From an uncultured Candidatus Saccharibacteria bacterium (GTDB lineage: Bacteria; Patescibacteriota; Saccharimonadia; Saccharimonadales; UBA4665): a stretch of DNA of 5,068 nucleotides. Where the stretch lies: assembly GCA_937988795.1 (NCBI GenBank), contig CALKHY010000184.1, positions 1 through 5,068 on the forward strand, given 5' to 3'. This document shows, piece by piece, positions 1 through 4,620 of this stretch. Every line of letters starts with the position of its first letter. Within the stretch, counting starts at the first letter, position 1. The position numbers were made by a program, and so were the translations under genes. Under the pieces are notes generated by a model. It was not told the origin of the DNA and did not search any database. It was given only the letters and a program-made list of their open reading frames with translations.

Positions 1-332
1 ATGGTGCCTTTGTAGATAGGCACGCTAACAAGGTGCTTCTTGGCAACTTCGGTTGCCTTGGTGACGGCTGCGGTGACGTCAGCGCCCTTGCCAATACCAA
101 CACCGACGCGACCCTTGTGGTCACCGGCAACGACTAATGCGCGGAACCGGAAGCGGCGACCGCCCTTTACAACGCGCGCGACACGGTCGATGTGTACTAC
201 GCGCTCGTCAAACTGCTTCTCTTCTGCTGCCTCTGGACGACGACCGCGCGGGGTACGGGCAGCACGAGCAGTGGTGCTTGCTTGTGCAGCAGTTTCGGCT
301 GCGGCTTGCTGTAGTGCTTGTTCGGTACTCAT
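1..332 (-). CDS. rpsE: 30S ribosomal protein S5, 5' part only (runs off the window)
   Basis: This is the N-terminal 110 codons of S5, a small-subunit protein near the decoding centre and mRNA entry that is involved in translational accuracy. The frame is open to base 1 and continues outside. Residues about 42-110 match the S5 N-terminal double-stranded-RNA-binding fold: the [17 protein letters not shown] stretch (residues 55-71), then [14 protein letters not shown], an alanine-rich helix, and VPIYKGT where the window ends. The start is ATG at 332-330. It has GGAG (341-344 on the plus strand) 8 nt upstream, inside the end of rplR, whose stop is 2 nt away. Residues 1-40 are an Ala/Gln/Arg-rich, probably disordered leader, roughly 30 residues longer than in E. 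coli S5 (family length from memory). No other in-frame Met exists, so the long leader is probably real. Confidence 0.97.
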   Translation of the reverse strand, partial: MSTEQALQQAAAETAAQASTTARAARTPRGRRPEAAEEKQFDERVVHIDRVARVVKGGRRFRFRALVVAGDHKGRVGVGIGKGADVTAAVTKATEVAKKHLVSVPIYKGT

Positions 333-334
333 GA

Positions 335-691
335 TTAGAACTCCAATCCTGCGTTACGTGCTGCATCCGCCAGTGCAGCTACACGGCCGTGATAAATGTG
401 GCCGCCGCGGTCAAATACCACCTTCTTGACCTTCGCAGCTAAAGCTTTCTTGGCAACTTCCTGGCCGACCCAGGCGGCGCGCTCAGTCATGGTGCCTTTG
501 GCGTTCTTGGCGCCGACGGTAGTAGCATATGCCAGCGTCTTGCCGGCTTCGTCATCAATAACCTGGGCGGTGATGTGCTTGTTGGAAATGTGGACGCTCA
601 AGCGCGGGCGCTCAGTGGTACCGGAAACGGTAGCGCGTACGCGGTGCTTGCGCTGCCACTCTCTCTGAAGTTTCTGCTTCAACCTATTCAT
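335..691 (-). CDS. rplR: 50S ribosomal protein L18
   Basis: L18 (118 residues) is the 5S rRNA-binding protein of the central protuberance, where it works with L5, encoded upstream in this same operon. The basic N-terminus ([17 protein letters not shown]) is followed by [22 protein letters not shown] (residues 25-46). The family's C-terminal signature is [20 protein letters not shown] (residues 93-112), ending AGLEF. Its length is normal for the family. The start is ATG at 691-689, with AAGGAG (700-705) 8 nt upstream. That site lies in the last codons of rplF, whose TAG is 2 nt away. It ends in TAA, 2 nt before rpsE. The gene order L6-L18-S5 is canonical, and nothing in the protein looks odd. 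Confidence 0.98.
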   Translation of the reverse strand: MNRLKQKLQREWQRKHRVRATVSGTTERPRLSVHISNKHITAQVIDDEAGKTLAYATTVGAKNAKGTMTERAAWVGQEVAKKALAAKVKKVVFDRGGHIYHGRVAALADAARNAGLEF

Positions 692-693
692 GG

Positions 694-1233
694 CTATTTC
701 TCCTTACCGCTCTTACCGCTCTTGCGCAAGATGCGCTCGCCAGCGTACTTAATACCCTTACCCTTGTACGGCTCCGGCTTCTTGAGTGCGCGGATTTCGG
801 CAGCTACCTGGCCGACCTGCTGCTTGTCGATACCGCTCACCGTGATGGTGTTCTGTTCGACCGTAGCAGTAATGCCCTGCGGCACCTTGTAGATCACGTC
901 GTGGCTGAAACCCAGGTTGAACTTGAGGTCCGTGCCCTGCATGGCCACACGGTAACCGACACCATTGATTTCTAGCTTTTTGCTGAAGCCCTGGCTGACG
1001 CCGATGACCATGTTGTTGATGAGCGAGCGCATCAAGCCATGCTTGGCGCGCACAGTTGGTTCATCACTCTCCCTGGTAACGACGACTTGGCCGTCCTCAA
1101 CCTTAACGGCGATACCCGGCATCGTGAACTGCTTGAGCGTGCCTTTCGGCCCGCTAACGGTCACGAAATCTGGGTCGACAGTGATTGTCACACCGCTCGG
1201 AATCGGAATGGGCAGTTTTCCTATTCGACTCAT
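694..1233 (-). CDS. rplF: 50S ribosomal protein L6
   Basis: L6 (179 residues) binds 23S rRNA near the factor-binding site and the sarcin-ricin loop region. The opening [12 protein letters not shown] is typical. Two related alpha/beta halves follow, with the join near residues 80-95 ([18 protein letters not shown]). The C-terminal family signature PEPYKGKGI is at residues 153-161, followed by [10 protein letters not shown]. The length matches the family (E. coli about 177). The start is ATG at 1233-1231, with AAGGAG (1241-1246) 7 nt upstream inside a true 16-nt gap after rpsH. This is one of only two junctions where the ribosome-binding site is not within the preceding gene. The last residues, KSGKSGKEK, come from a perfect 9-bp tandem duplication (703-720), and the KE codons that follow supply the Shine-Dalgarno of rplR. 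Confidence 0.98.
   Translation of the reverse strand: MSRIGKLPIPIPSGVTITVDPDFVTVSGPKGTLKQFTMPGIAVKVEDGQVVVTRESDEPTVRAKHGLMRSLINNMVIGVSQGFSKKLEINGVGYRVAMQGTDLKFNLGFSHDVIYKVPQGITATVEQNTITVSGIDKQQVGQVAAEIRALKKPEPYKGKGIKYAGERILRKSGKSGKEK
703..720. repeat. 9-bp perfect tandem repeat in the 3' end of rplF
   Basis: Two perfect copies of CTTACCGCT (plus strand) lie side by side, and a third copy decays after three bases. On the coding strand they encode the SGK-SGK of the L6 tail. Because the unit is a multiple of three, the frame is kept. The repeat sits directly next to the AAGGAG used by rplR, so a change in copy number would lengthen the basic tail without disturbing that site. It probably arose by replication slippage. 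Confidence 0.9.
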
Positions 1234-1249
1234 TCTTTCGCTCCTTATT
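1234..1249 (-). promoter_or_regulatory. rpsH-rplF gap holding the rplF ribosome-binding site
   Basis: This is a 16-nt untranslated spacer between the rpsH TAA and the rplF ATG. It contains AAGGAG (plus-strand 1241-1246), spaced 7 nt from the start. There is no room for a promoter or terminator. It is one of two junctions in the window where the Shine-Dalgarno is intergenic. Confidence 0.85.
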
Positions 1250-1645
1250 TTAGTAAACTTTACAAATTAGCTCGCCGCCCACACCCTGCTTCTTAGCTTC
1301 AGCACCGGTCATCAAACCCTTGCTGGTGCTAAGAATGACGATACCGCGGCCGCCCTTAACGGTTGGAATCTCCTTGACGTTGGCGTATTCCCGGCGGCCC
1401 GGCTTGCTCATGCGAACAAGGTCGGTGATGCGGGGATTCTCGCCCTTGTCATTGATGACGATCTTGAGCGTCTTGCCCACGCTCGCTTCAATGACCTGCA
1501 CGTCCTTGATAAAACCGTTCTTCTTGAGTAGTTCGGCAATAGCCTGCTTGATCTTGGAGTGCGGCAGTACTACCTCGCTTTTGCGAACTGCGACGGCGTT
1601 GCGTATGCGGGTGAGCATGTCGGCGATTGGATCACTTGAAATCAT
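1250..1645 (-). CDS. rpsH: 30S ribosomal protein S8
   Basis: S8 (131 residues) is a primary binder of the central domain of 16S rRNA (helix 21) and is needed for platform assembly. In E. coli it also represses its own spc operon by binding mRNA near the rplX-rplE junction; I could not see an equivalent site here. The N-terminal half has DPIADMLTRIRNAV (residues 5-18) and LPHSKIKQAIAELLKKNGFI (27-46). The C-terminal half has the signature STSKGLMTGAEAKKQGVGGE (residues 106-125), ending in LICKVY. The length is normal. The start is ATG at 1645-1643, preceded by a GGAAGG-containing site 7 nt upstream. An ATG 7 nt further upstream is out of frame and was not chosen. The gene ends in TAA. Confidence 0.98.
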   Translation of the reverse strand: MISSDPIADMLTRIRNAVAVRKSEVVLPHSKIKQAIAELLKKNGFIKDVQVIEASVGKTLKIVINDKGENPRITDLVRMSKPGRREYANVKEIPTVKGGRGIVILSTSKGLMTGAEAKKQGVGGELICKVY

Positions 1646-1661
1646 CTCTCATCCTTCCTTT
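1646..1661 (-). promoter_or_regulatory. rpsN-rpsH gap holding the rpsH ribosome-binding site
   Basis: This is a 16-nt spacer between the TAG of rpsN and the ATG of rpsH. It carries AAAGGAAGG (plus-strand 1653-1661), a double purine site whose two halves would give spacings of 7 or 10 nt. A second ATG inside the spacer is out of frame with S8. I see no hairpin or promoter in it. Confidence 0.8.
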
Positions 1662-1931
1662 CTACCAACTTGCCTTTGTTACACCCGGAATTTCACCCTT
1701 GCTGGCGTGCTCGCGGAACGCGATACGGCTCAGGCCAAAGGTGCGCATGTAGCCGCGCGGACGGCCGGTCTCAAGACAGCGGTTCTTGAGGCGGGTCGGG
1801 CTGGAGTTGCGGGGCAACTTAGCCAAACCTTCCCAGTCACCGAGTGCCTTGAGCTCGGCACGCTTGGCGGCGTACTTCTCATACATTTTGCGACGTTTCA
1901 AATCTCTAGCTATGATTGATTTTTTAGCCAT
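1662..1931 (-). CDS. rpsN: 30S ribosomal protein S14 (zinc-free form, 89 residues)
   Basis: S14 is a late-assembling protein of the 30S head, close to S3 and S10. The C-terminal half is highly diagnostic: [20 protein letters not shown] (residues 39-58), then [16 protein letters not shown] and the ending [11 protein letters not shown]. Only one cysteine (C52) is present, so the CxxC pairs of the short zinc-ribbon S14 are absent and this is the C-minus type. At 89 residues it is shorter than the E. coli protein (101) and longer than zinc-type S14 (about 61). The start is ATG at 1931-1929, overlapping by one base the TAA of the unknown gene upstream (TAATG). GAGGAG (1940-1945) lies 8 nt upstream within that gene. 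S14 normally follows L5 directly; here the unknown gene comes between them. Confidence 0.98.
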   Translation of the reverse strand: MAKKSIIARDLKRRKMYEKYAAKRAELKALGDWEGLAKLPRNSSPTRLKNRCLETGRPRGYMRTFGLSRIAFREHASKGEIPGVTKASW

Positions 1932-2299
1932 TATTTCTTCTCCTCAATGGCGGTTCCATAGTGAGCAAACCGTATGTTAGCGCCTGGTTCACCTGATTTT
2001 ACTCGTGTGAATCGTCCTATGTATTCTGCAACACCAGAAACTGACAATTCTGCCTCGTCCCAGCCAGCAGCCGGACCAAATGGACCGGCGTGCTCAAATC
2101 CGCCGTTTCCATTGTCCATGTAAAAATCTACTACCCCCTCCGGCGAAATTACGGCGTACGAGTCTGGTCCGCCTGGGATTGCATCAACGTACGGACCTAT
2201 ACCTCTGTGTTCACTGCCAGAGAAGTTAAAACCGCTCCAGTAACCATCGCCGTCACGAGCTAAGTCACGATTGCTCACAGTCGCTCCATATTCAGCCAT
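1931..2299 (-). CDS. Unrecognised acidic 122-residue protein inserted between rplE and rpsN
   Basis: I do not recognise this protein, and it is not one of the usual spc-operon products. It is acidic (8 Asp and 10 Glu against 3 Lys and 6 Arg), glycine-rich (21 of 122) and rich in aromatics (7 Tyr, 7 Phe, 2 Trp). It has no cysteine, signal peptide or membrane segment, so it is probably cytoplasmic. The acid- and glycine-containing stretches [11 protein letters not shown] (residues 16-26) and [19 protein letters not shown] (62-80) faintly resemble one blade of an FG-GAP/VCBS-type calcium-binding propeller. A single blade would not make a propeller, so this is only a hint. The gene is convincing because it is joined by TAATG overlaps to rplE upstream and rpsN downstream. 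It has AAGGAGG (2307-2313) 7 nt before its ATG, and it carries the rpsN ribosome-binding site in its own last codons. My hand count gives about 51% G+C against about 59% in a 360-nt sample of rplE. It uses three ATA isoleucine codons, where rplE uses none. Late acquisition or weaker expression selection are both possible. Confidence 0.85.
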   Translation of the reverse strand: MAEYGATVSNRDLARDGDGYWSGFNFSGSEHRGIGPYVDAIPGGPDSYAVISPEGVVDFYMDNGNGGFEHAGPFGPAAGWDEAELSVSGVAEYIGRFTRVKSGEPGANIRFAHYGTAIEEKK

Positions 2300-2313
2300 T
2301 ACTTGGCCTCCTT
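2294..2313 (-). repeat. 20-nt junction repeat, copy 1 (rplE / unknown gene)
   Basis: The plus strand reads AGCCATTACTTGGCCTCCTT, identical over 20 nt to the rpmC/rpsQ junction at 3997-4016. In the mRNA sense it packs a full AAGGAGG Shine-Dalgarno, codons for Lys-Glu-Ala-Lys, the TAATG stop/start overlap and an Ala second codon. The spacing from AAGGAGG to ATG is 7 nt. It sets the start of the unknown gene. Confidence 0.9.
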
Positions 2314-2874
2314 TTCGAATGGCATACCGAACTTCTCGAGCAGGGCGCGGGAATGTGCCGGGTTGCCGCCGCTGATGGTGAATACAACTTGCAGACCGTG
2401 TGCGACAGTGGTGTCCTCAAAGCTCAGCTCCGGGAAGACCGACTGATCGGTCAGACCGATGGCGTAGTTCCCCTGGCGGTCAAAGGCCTTGGCGCTCACG
2501 CCGTGGAAGTCGCGTAGACGCGGCAACACCAGGGTGATCAGACGGTCAAGGAATTCATACATACGGTCGCCGCGAAGCGTAACCTTCAGACCAATCTTGT
2601 TGCCCTCACGCAGCTTAAAACCGGCGATTGACTTGCGAGCCACGGTCTCAACAGGCTTCTGACCGGTGATCTTGGTCAGCGTGTTGGCAGCCGCCTCAAA
2701 GACACGCTTGTCGTCCTTGGCCTTGCCCAGGCCTACGTTAATGGTGATCTTCTCGAGGCGCGGTACCTGGTGTAGGTTCTCAAGGCCCAGTTCCTTCTGC
2801 AGCTCGGCGACGAACTTGGTCTTGTACGCTTCGCGCAGGCGGACGGTGGTGACTTGCTTGGTTTCGGTAGCCAT
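2299..2874 (-). CDS. rplE: 50S ribosomal protein L5
   Basis: L5 (191 residues) binds 5S rRNA together with L18, forms part of the central protuberance, and contacts the P-site tRNA and the head of the 30S subunit. The signature VPRLEKITINVGLGKA is at residues 37-52, followed by GQKPVETVARKSIAGFKLRE (71-90). The conserved GDRMYEFLDRLITLVLPRLRDF stretch begins at residue 102. The C-terminal part GNYAIGLTDQSVFPEL and the ending KFGMPF complete the match. It is about 12 residues longer than E. coli L5, mostly at the two ends. The start is ATG at 2874-2872, overlapping the rplX stop (TAATG), with AAGGAGG (2885-2891) 10 nt upstream. The tail EKEAK encodes the Shine-Dalgarno of the following unknown gene. 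Isoleucine codons are all ATC or ATT, which fits a highly expressed gene. Confidence 0.98.
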   Translation of the reverse strand: MATETKQVTTVRLREAYKTKFVAELQKELGLENLHQVPRLEKITINVGLGKAKDDKRVFEAAANTLTKITGQKPVETVARKSIAGFKLREGNKIGLKVTLRGDRMYEFLDRLITLVLPRLRDFHGVSAKAFDRQGNYAIGLTDQSVFPELSFEDTTVAHGLQVVFTISGGNPAHSRALLEKFGMPFEKEAK

Positions 2875-3239
2875 TACTTCTTGCCCTCCTTGCTTACAGC
2901 GGGTTCAGGAATTTCCTTGCCACTCTTCTTAAATACGCGCACTTTCTTGCCAGTTTTTTCGTCGATCTTATAGCCGATGCGGCTGGGCTTCTTGGTGGTT
3001 GGGTCGACGATTGCGACCTTGCTGACCCAGATGGGCTTGGTAACCTCGATGATACCGCCCTGCGGGTATGCGCGGTTCGGCTTCTGGTGCTTCTTGACGA
3101 TGTTGACACCTTCGACCGTCACCTTGTTCTCGCGCGGGTGGGTGGCCAGAACCTTACCAGTCTTGCCTTTGTCCTTACCGCTGAGGACTACCACCGTGTC
3201 GCCTTTCTTCAGCTTGATCTTATATACATTCGTCTGCAT
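2874..3239 (-). CDS. rplX: 50S ribosomal protein L24
   Basis: L24 (121 residues) is an early 50S assembly initiator that binds the 5' domain of 23S rRNA near the exit of the peptide tunnel. The KOW motif is clear: [20 protein letters not shown] (residues 11-30) followed by [18 protein letters not shown]. The central [20 protein letters not shown] (61-80) and the lysine-rich C-terminus also fit. It is about 17 residues longer than E. coli L24 because of the tail [16 protein letters not shown]. The start is ATG at 3239-3237, in a TAATG overlap with rplN, with GGAGG (3247-3251) 7 nt upstream. The SKEGKK codons at the end double as the AAGGAGG site of rplE. Confidence 0.98.
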   Translation of the reverse strand: MQTNVYKIKLKKGDTVVVLSGKDKGKTGKVLATHPRENKVTVEGVNIVKKHQKPNRAYPQGGIIEVTKPIWVSKVAIVDPTTKKPSRIGYKIDEKTGKKVRVFKKSGKEIPEPAVSKEGKK

Positions 3240-3607
3240 TACAGTACCTCCGGTGCGAGGCTGATTATCTTGTTGTAGCCCAGGTCGCGCAGCTCGCGCG
3301 GTACCGGCCCGAAGATACGGGTAGCCTTGGGCTGCTTGTCTTCGCCGATGATAACAGCGGCGTTGTCGTCAAACTTGATGGTCGAGCCGTCCTTGCGGCG
3401 GATTTTCTCCTGGGTGCGGACGACAACAGCCTTGACTACGCTCTTCTTCTTGATGTTACCCTGCGGGTTGGCGTCTTTCACCGTAGCAACGATGATGTCG
3501 CCAACACGGGCGTAGCGACGGCGAGTGCCGCCAAGCACGCGGATGCAAAGGATCTCTTTCGCACCGCTGTTGTCGGCTACAACCAGTCGGGTTTCTTGCT
3601 GAATCAT
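3239..3607 (-). CDS. rplN: 50S ribosomal protein L14
   Basis: L14 (122 residues, the standard length) lies on the subunit interface, where it takes part in intersubunit bridges and neighbours L19. It opens with the typical [19 protein letters not shown], with the single cysteine in LCIRVLGG (residues 20-27). The family signature runs over residues 60-88: [20 protein letters not shown], then the DDNAAVII segment. It ends with [12 protein letters not shown] and [10 protein letters not shown]. The start is ATG at 3607-3605, overlapping the rpsQ TGA by four bases (ATGA), with AAGGGAG (3615-3621) 7 nt upstream. Downstream it overlaps rplX as TAATG. It is highly conserved and nothing is unusual. 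Confidence 0.99.
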   Translation of the reverse strand: MIQQETRLVVADNSGAKEILCIRVLGGTRRRYARVGDIIVATVKDANPQGNIKKKSVVKAVVVRTQEKIRRKDGSTIKFDDNAAVIIGEDKQPKATRIFGPVPRELRDLGYNKIISLAPEVL

Positions 3608-4002
3608 GACTTCGCTCCCTTCTTCGGTCGCTCGTTGTCCGAATTGTCTGATTGTCGCACAGTCTTATCGTCCTGACTATCAGACGATTCGACTATTTGA
3701 CTATCCGACTTTTTAATCACCTCGGCAACTTCCGGGGTCACGTCTTCGACGCGGTCCACTACGGTTGCGCGCTCGATGATCTGGTCCAGCTTGAAGCGCT
3801 TGCGGGCGCTCATCGGGCGACACTCGACGATGCGGACACGGTCGCCAACCTTGGCTTCGTTCTTCTCGTCGTGCGCCATGAACTTCTTGGTCACCATGTA
3901 CCGCTTGCGGTACAGCGGGTGAGTTTTGCTCCGGCTGACGGTTACGACGATAGTCTTGTCGGTTGCGTCAGAGGAGACAGTGCCTACAAATGTCCTAGCC
4001 AT
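3604..4002 (-). CDS. rpsQ: 30S ribosomal protein S17 with a long low-complexity C-terminal tail
   Basis: S17 is a primary 16S rRNA-binding protein of the 30S body with an OB fold. Residues 1-84 are the normal protein: [20 protein letters not shown] (7-26), [19 protein letters not shown] (28-46) and the signature [20 protein letters not shown] (53-72). E. coli S17 is about 84 residues, but this one is 132. The extra part, from about residue 85, is acidic then serine/aspartate-rich ([14 protein letters not shown], later RQSDNSDNE), ending in a basic ERPKKGAKS. It is probably disordered. The tail is encoded by 8-bp tandem repeats and an inverted repeat (3637-3710). The start is ATG at 4002-4000 (TAATG with rpmC), with AAGGAGG 7 nt upstream. 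It ends in TGA within the ATGA overlap with rplN, which argues against UGA recoding. The core identification is certain; whether the tail has a role is unknown. Confidence 0.97.
   Translation of the reverse strand: MARTFVGTVSSDATDKTIVVTVSRSKTHPLYRKRYMVTKKFMAHDEKNEAKVGDRVRIVECRPMSARKRFKLDQIIERATVVDRVEDVTPEVAEVIKKSDSQIVESSDSQDDKTVRQSDNSDNERPKKGAKS
3637..3693. repeat. Imperfect inverted repeat within the rpsQ tail
   Basis: Arms 3637-3656 and 3675-3693 are complementary at about 17 of 19 positions if one base is bulged, around an 18-nt loop (3657-3674). The left arm on the plus strand reads GTCCGAATTGTCTGATTGTC. The right arm is GACTATCAGACGATTCGAC. In the mRNA it could form a sizeable hairpin inside the coding region shortly before the rplN start. 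There is no T-run after it, so it does not look like an intrinsic terminator. Confidence 0.75.
3671..3710. repeat. Five degenerate 8-bp tandem repeats in the rpsQ tail
   Basis: Five head-to-tail 8-bp units occupy 3671-3710, with plus-strand consensus ATNNGACT. Three central units fit it best and the two outer ones are less exact. Since 8 is not a multiple of 3, the encoded peptide repeats every three units (24 nt, 8 residues). That explains the SDSQ that recurs eight residues apart in S17. The region is A+T-richer than the flanking ribosomal coding sequence, and it overlaps the right arm of the inverted repeat. Confidence 0.8.
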
Positions 4003-4016
4003 TACTTGGCCTCCTT
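3997..4016 (-). repeat. 20-nt junction repeat, copy 2 (rpmC / rpsQ)
   Basis: This is identical to positions 2294-2313 (AGCCATTACTTGGCCTCCTT on the plus strand). Here it joins L29 to S17: AAGGAGG, Lys-Glu-Ala-Lys codons, TAATG, and an Ala second codon. It fixes the rpsQ start with a 7-nt spacing. The rplX/rplE junction at 2870-2891 is a looser relative with the same parts. Confidence 0.9.
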
Positions 4017-4202
4017 CGCGAGTTGCTCGCTTAATACGGTGAGCATCCGCGCCAAATCCTTGCGCTTGTTGCGAATGATCCGGACGTTCTGGACTTCGCC
4101 CAAGTGCAGGCGGCGCTTCATCTCAGCAATTTCTTCGCGGAGTTTTGTGCTCTGGATTGTCAACTCTTCGGTTGACATCTTGCGGATGTCTGCAACCTTC
4201 AT
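4002..4202 (-). CDS. rpmC: 50S ribosomal protein L29
   Basis: L29 (66 residues) is a small helical hairpin near the peptide-tunnel exit. In bacteria it lies beside L23 and helps form the docking site for exit-site factors. The pattern is right: MKVADIRKMSTEELTIQSTK (residues 1-20), then LREEIAEMKRRLHLGEVQNV and the signature RIIRNKRKDLARMLTVLSEQ (41-60), with the tail LAKEAK. The length is typical. The start is ATG at 4202-4200, one base after the rplP TAA, with GGGAGGAG (4210-4217) 7 nt upstream in the last codons of rplP. It overlaps rpsQ as TAATG. The L16-L29-S17 order is canonical. Confidence 0.98.
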   Translation of the reverse strand: MKVADIRKMSTEELTIQSTKLREEIAEMKRRLHLGEVQNVRIIRNKRKDLARMLTVLSEQLAKEAK

Positions 4203-4203
4203 C

Positions 4204-4617
4204 TTAAAACTCCTCCCGTGTAATGAACTTCGTCTTTACCGGCAGCTTGTGACTTGCCAGGCGCATAGCCTCGCGGGCCACCTCTTCGCTGACGCCCTGC
4301 ATCTCGAACATGATGGTACCGGGCTTAACCTTGGCAACGAAGAATTCCGGGCTACCCTTACCGCTACCCATCTTGACTTCGAGCGGCTTGCGGGTAACCG
4401 GAGTGTGCGGGAAGATGCGGATCCAGATTTTACCGCCACGCTTGATGTAACGGGTCATGGCCTGACGAGCAGCCTCGATCTGGCGGGACGTAATGCGCTC
4501 GTGACCCTGGGCCTGCAGGGCAAAGTCGCCGTAAGCGATGTAGTTACCCTTGTTGGCCGGGCCGGTAATGCGGCCTTTGCGTACTTTGCGGAATTTGGTT
4601 CTGTTAGGGATCAACAT
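4204..4617 (-). CDS. rplP: 50S ribosomal protein L16
   Basis: L16 (137 residues, E. coli 136) contacts 5S and 23S rRNA and helps shape the A-site tRNA corridor near the peptidyl-transferase centre. The start [16 protein letters not shown] is typical. [20 protein letters not shown] (residues 45-64) and [14 protein letters not shown] (65-78) follow. The conserved [19 protein letters not shown] (82-100) and [14 protein letters not shown] at the end complete the match. The position aligned to E. coli Arg81, the target of an oxygenase in that species, is Lys82 here. The start is ATG at 4617-4615, 3 nt after the rpsC stop, with AAGGGGGAG (4627-4635) 9 nt upstream inside rpsC. Its own final codons (REEF) provide the rpmC ribosome-binding site. 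Confidence 0.99.
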   Translation of the reverse strand: MLIPNRTKFRKVRKGRITGPANKGNYIAYGDFALQAQGHERITSRQIEAARQAMTRYIKRGGKIWIRIFPHTPVTRKPLEVKMGSGKGSPEFFVAKVKPGTIMFEMQGVSEEVAREAMRLASHKLPVKTKFITREEF

Positions 4618-4620
4618 AGC

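Noticed and set aside
1320..1919. A long open frame on the plus strand (about 199 codons) across rpsH and rpsN
   Set aside because: It lies antisense to two certain ribosomal genes, resembles no protein I know, and is explained by the codon bias of the real strand. Other plus-strand frames (for example 40-429, 575-892 and 965-1270) were rejected for the same reason.
1931..2299. The unknown gene as a transposon or toxin-antitoxin member
   Set aside because: There are no terminal inverted repeats, transposase motifs or partner gene, and the 8-bp flanking identity is fully accounted for by the TAATGGCT start contexts.
2850..2910. An S8 autoregulatory mRNA site at the rplX-rplE junction, as in E. 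coli
   Set aside because: I looked for a helix-21-like stem around the rplE start and saw no convincing pairing. A covariance search would be needed to settle it.
2894..3109. A minus-strand frame inside rplX
   Set aside because: It is an arginine/serine-rich out-of-frame reading of L24 with no independent start signal.
3604..3606. Possible UGA recoding (as in some candidate phyla)
   Set aside because: TGA ends rpsQ exactly at the ATGA overlap with rplN, which has its own well-spaced ribosome-binding site, so UGA behaves as a stop.
3637..3693. The rpsQ inverted repeat as an intrinsic terminator or attenuator
   Set aside because: It has no run of T after the stem on the coding strand, has mismatches and a bulge, and the essential genes downstream depend on read-through.
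4236..4439. A minus-strand frame inside rplP
   Set aside because: It is an out-of-frame shadow of L16, without a ribosome-binding site or recognisable content.
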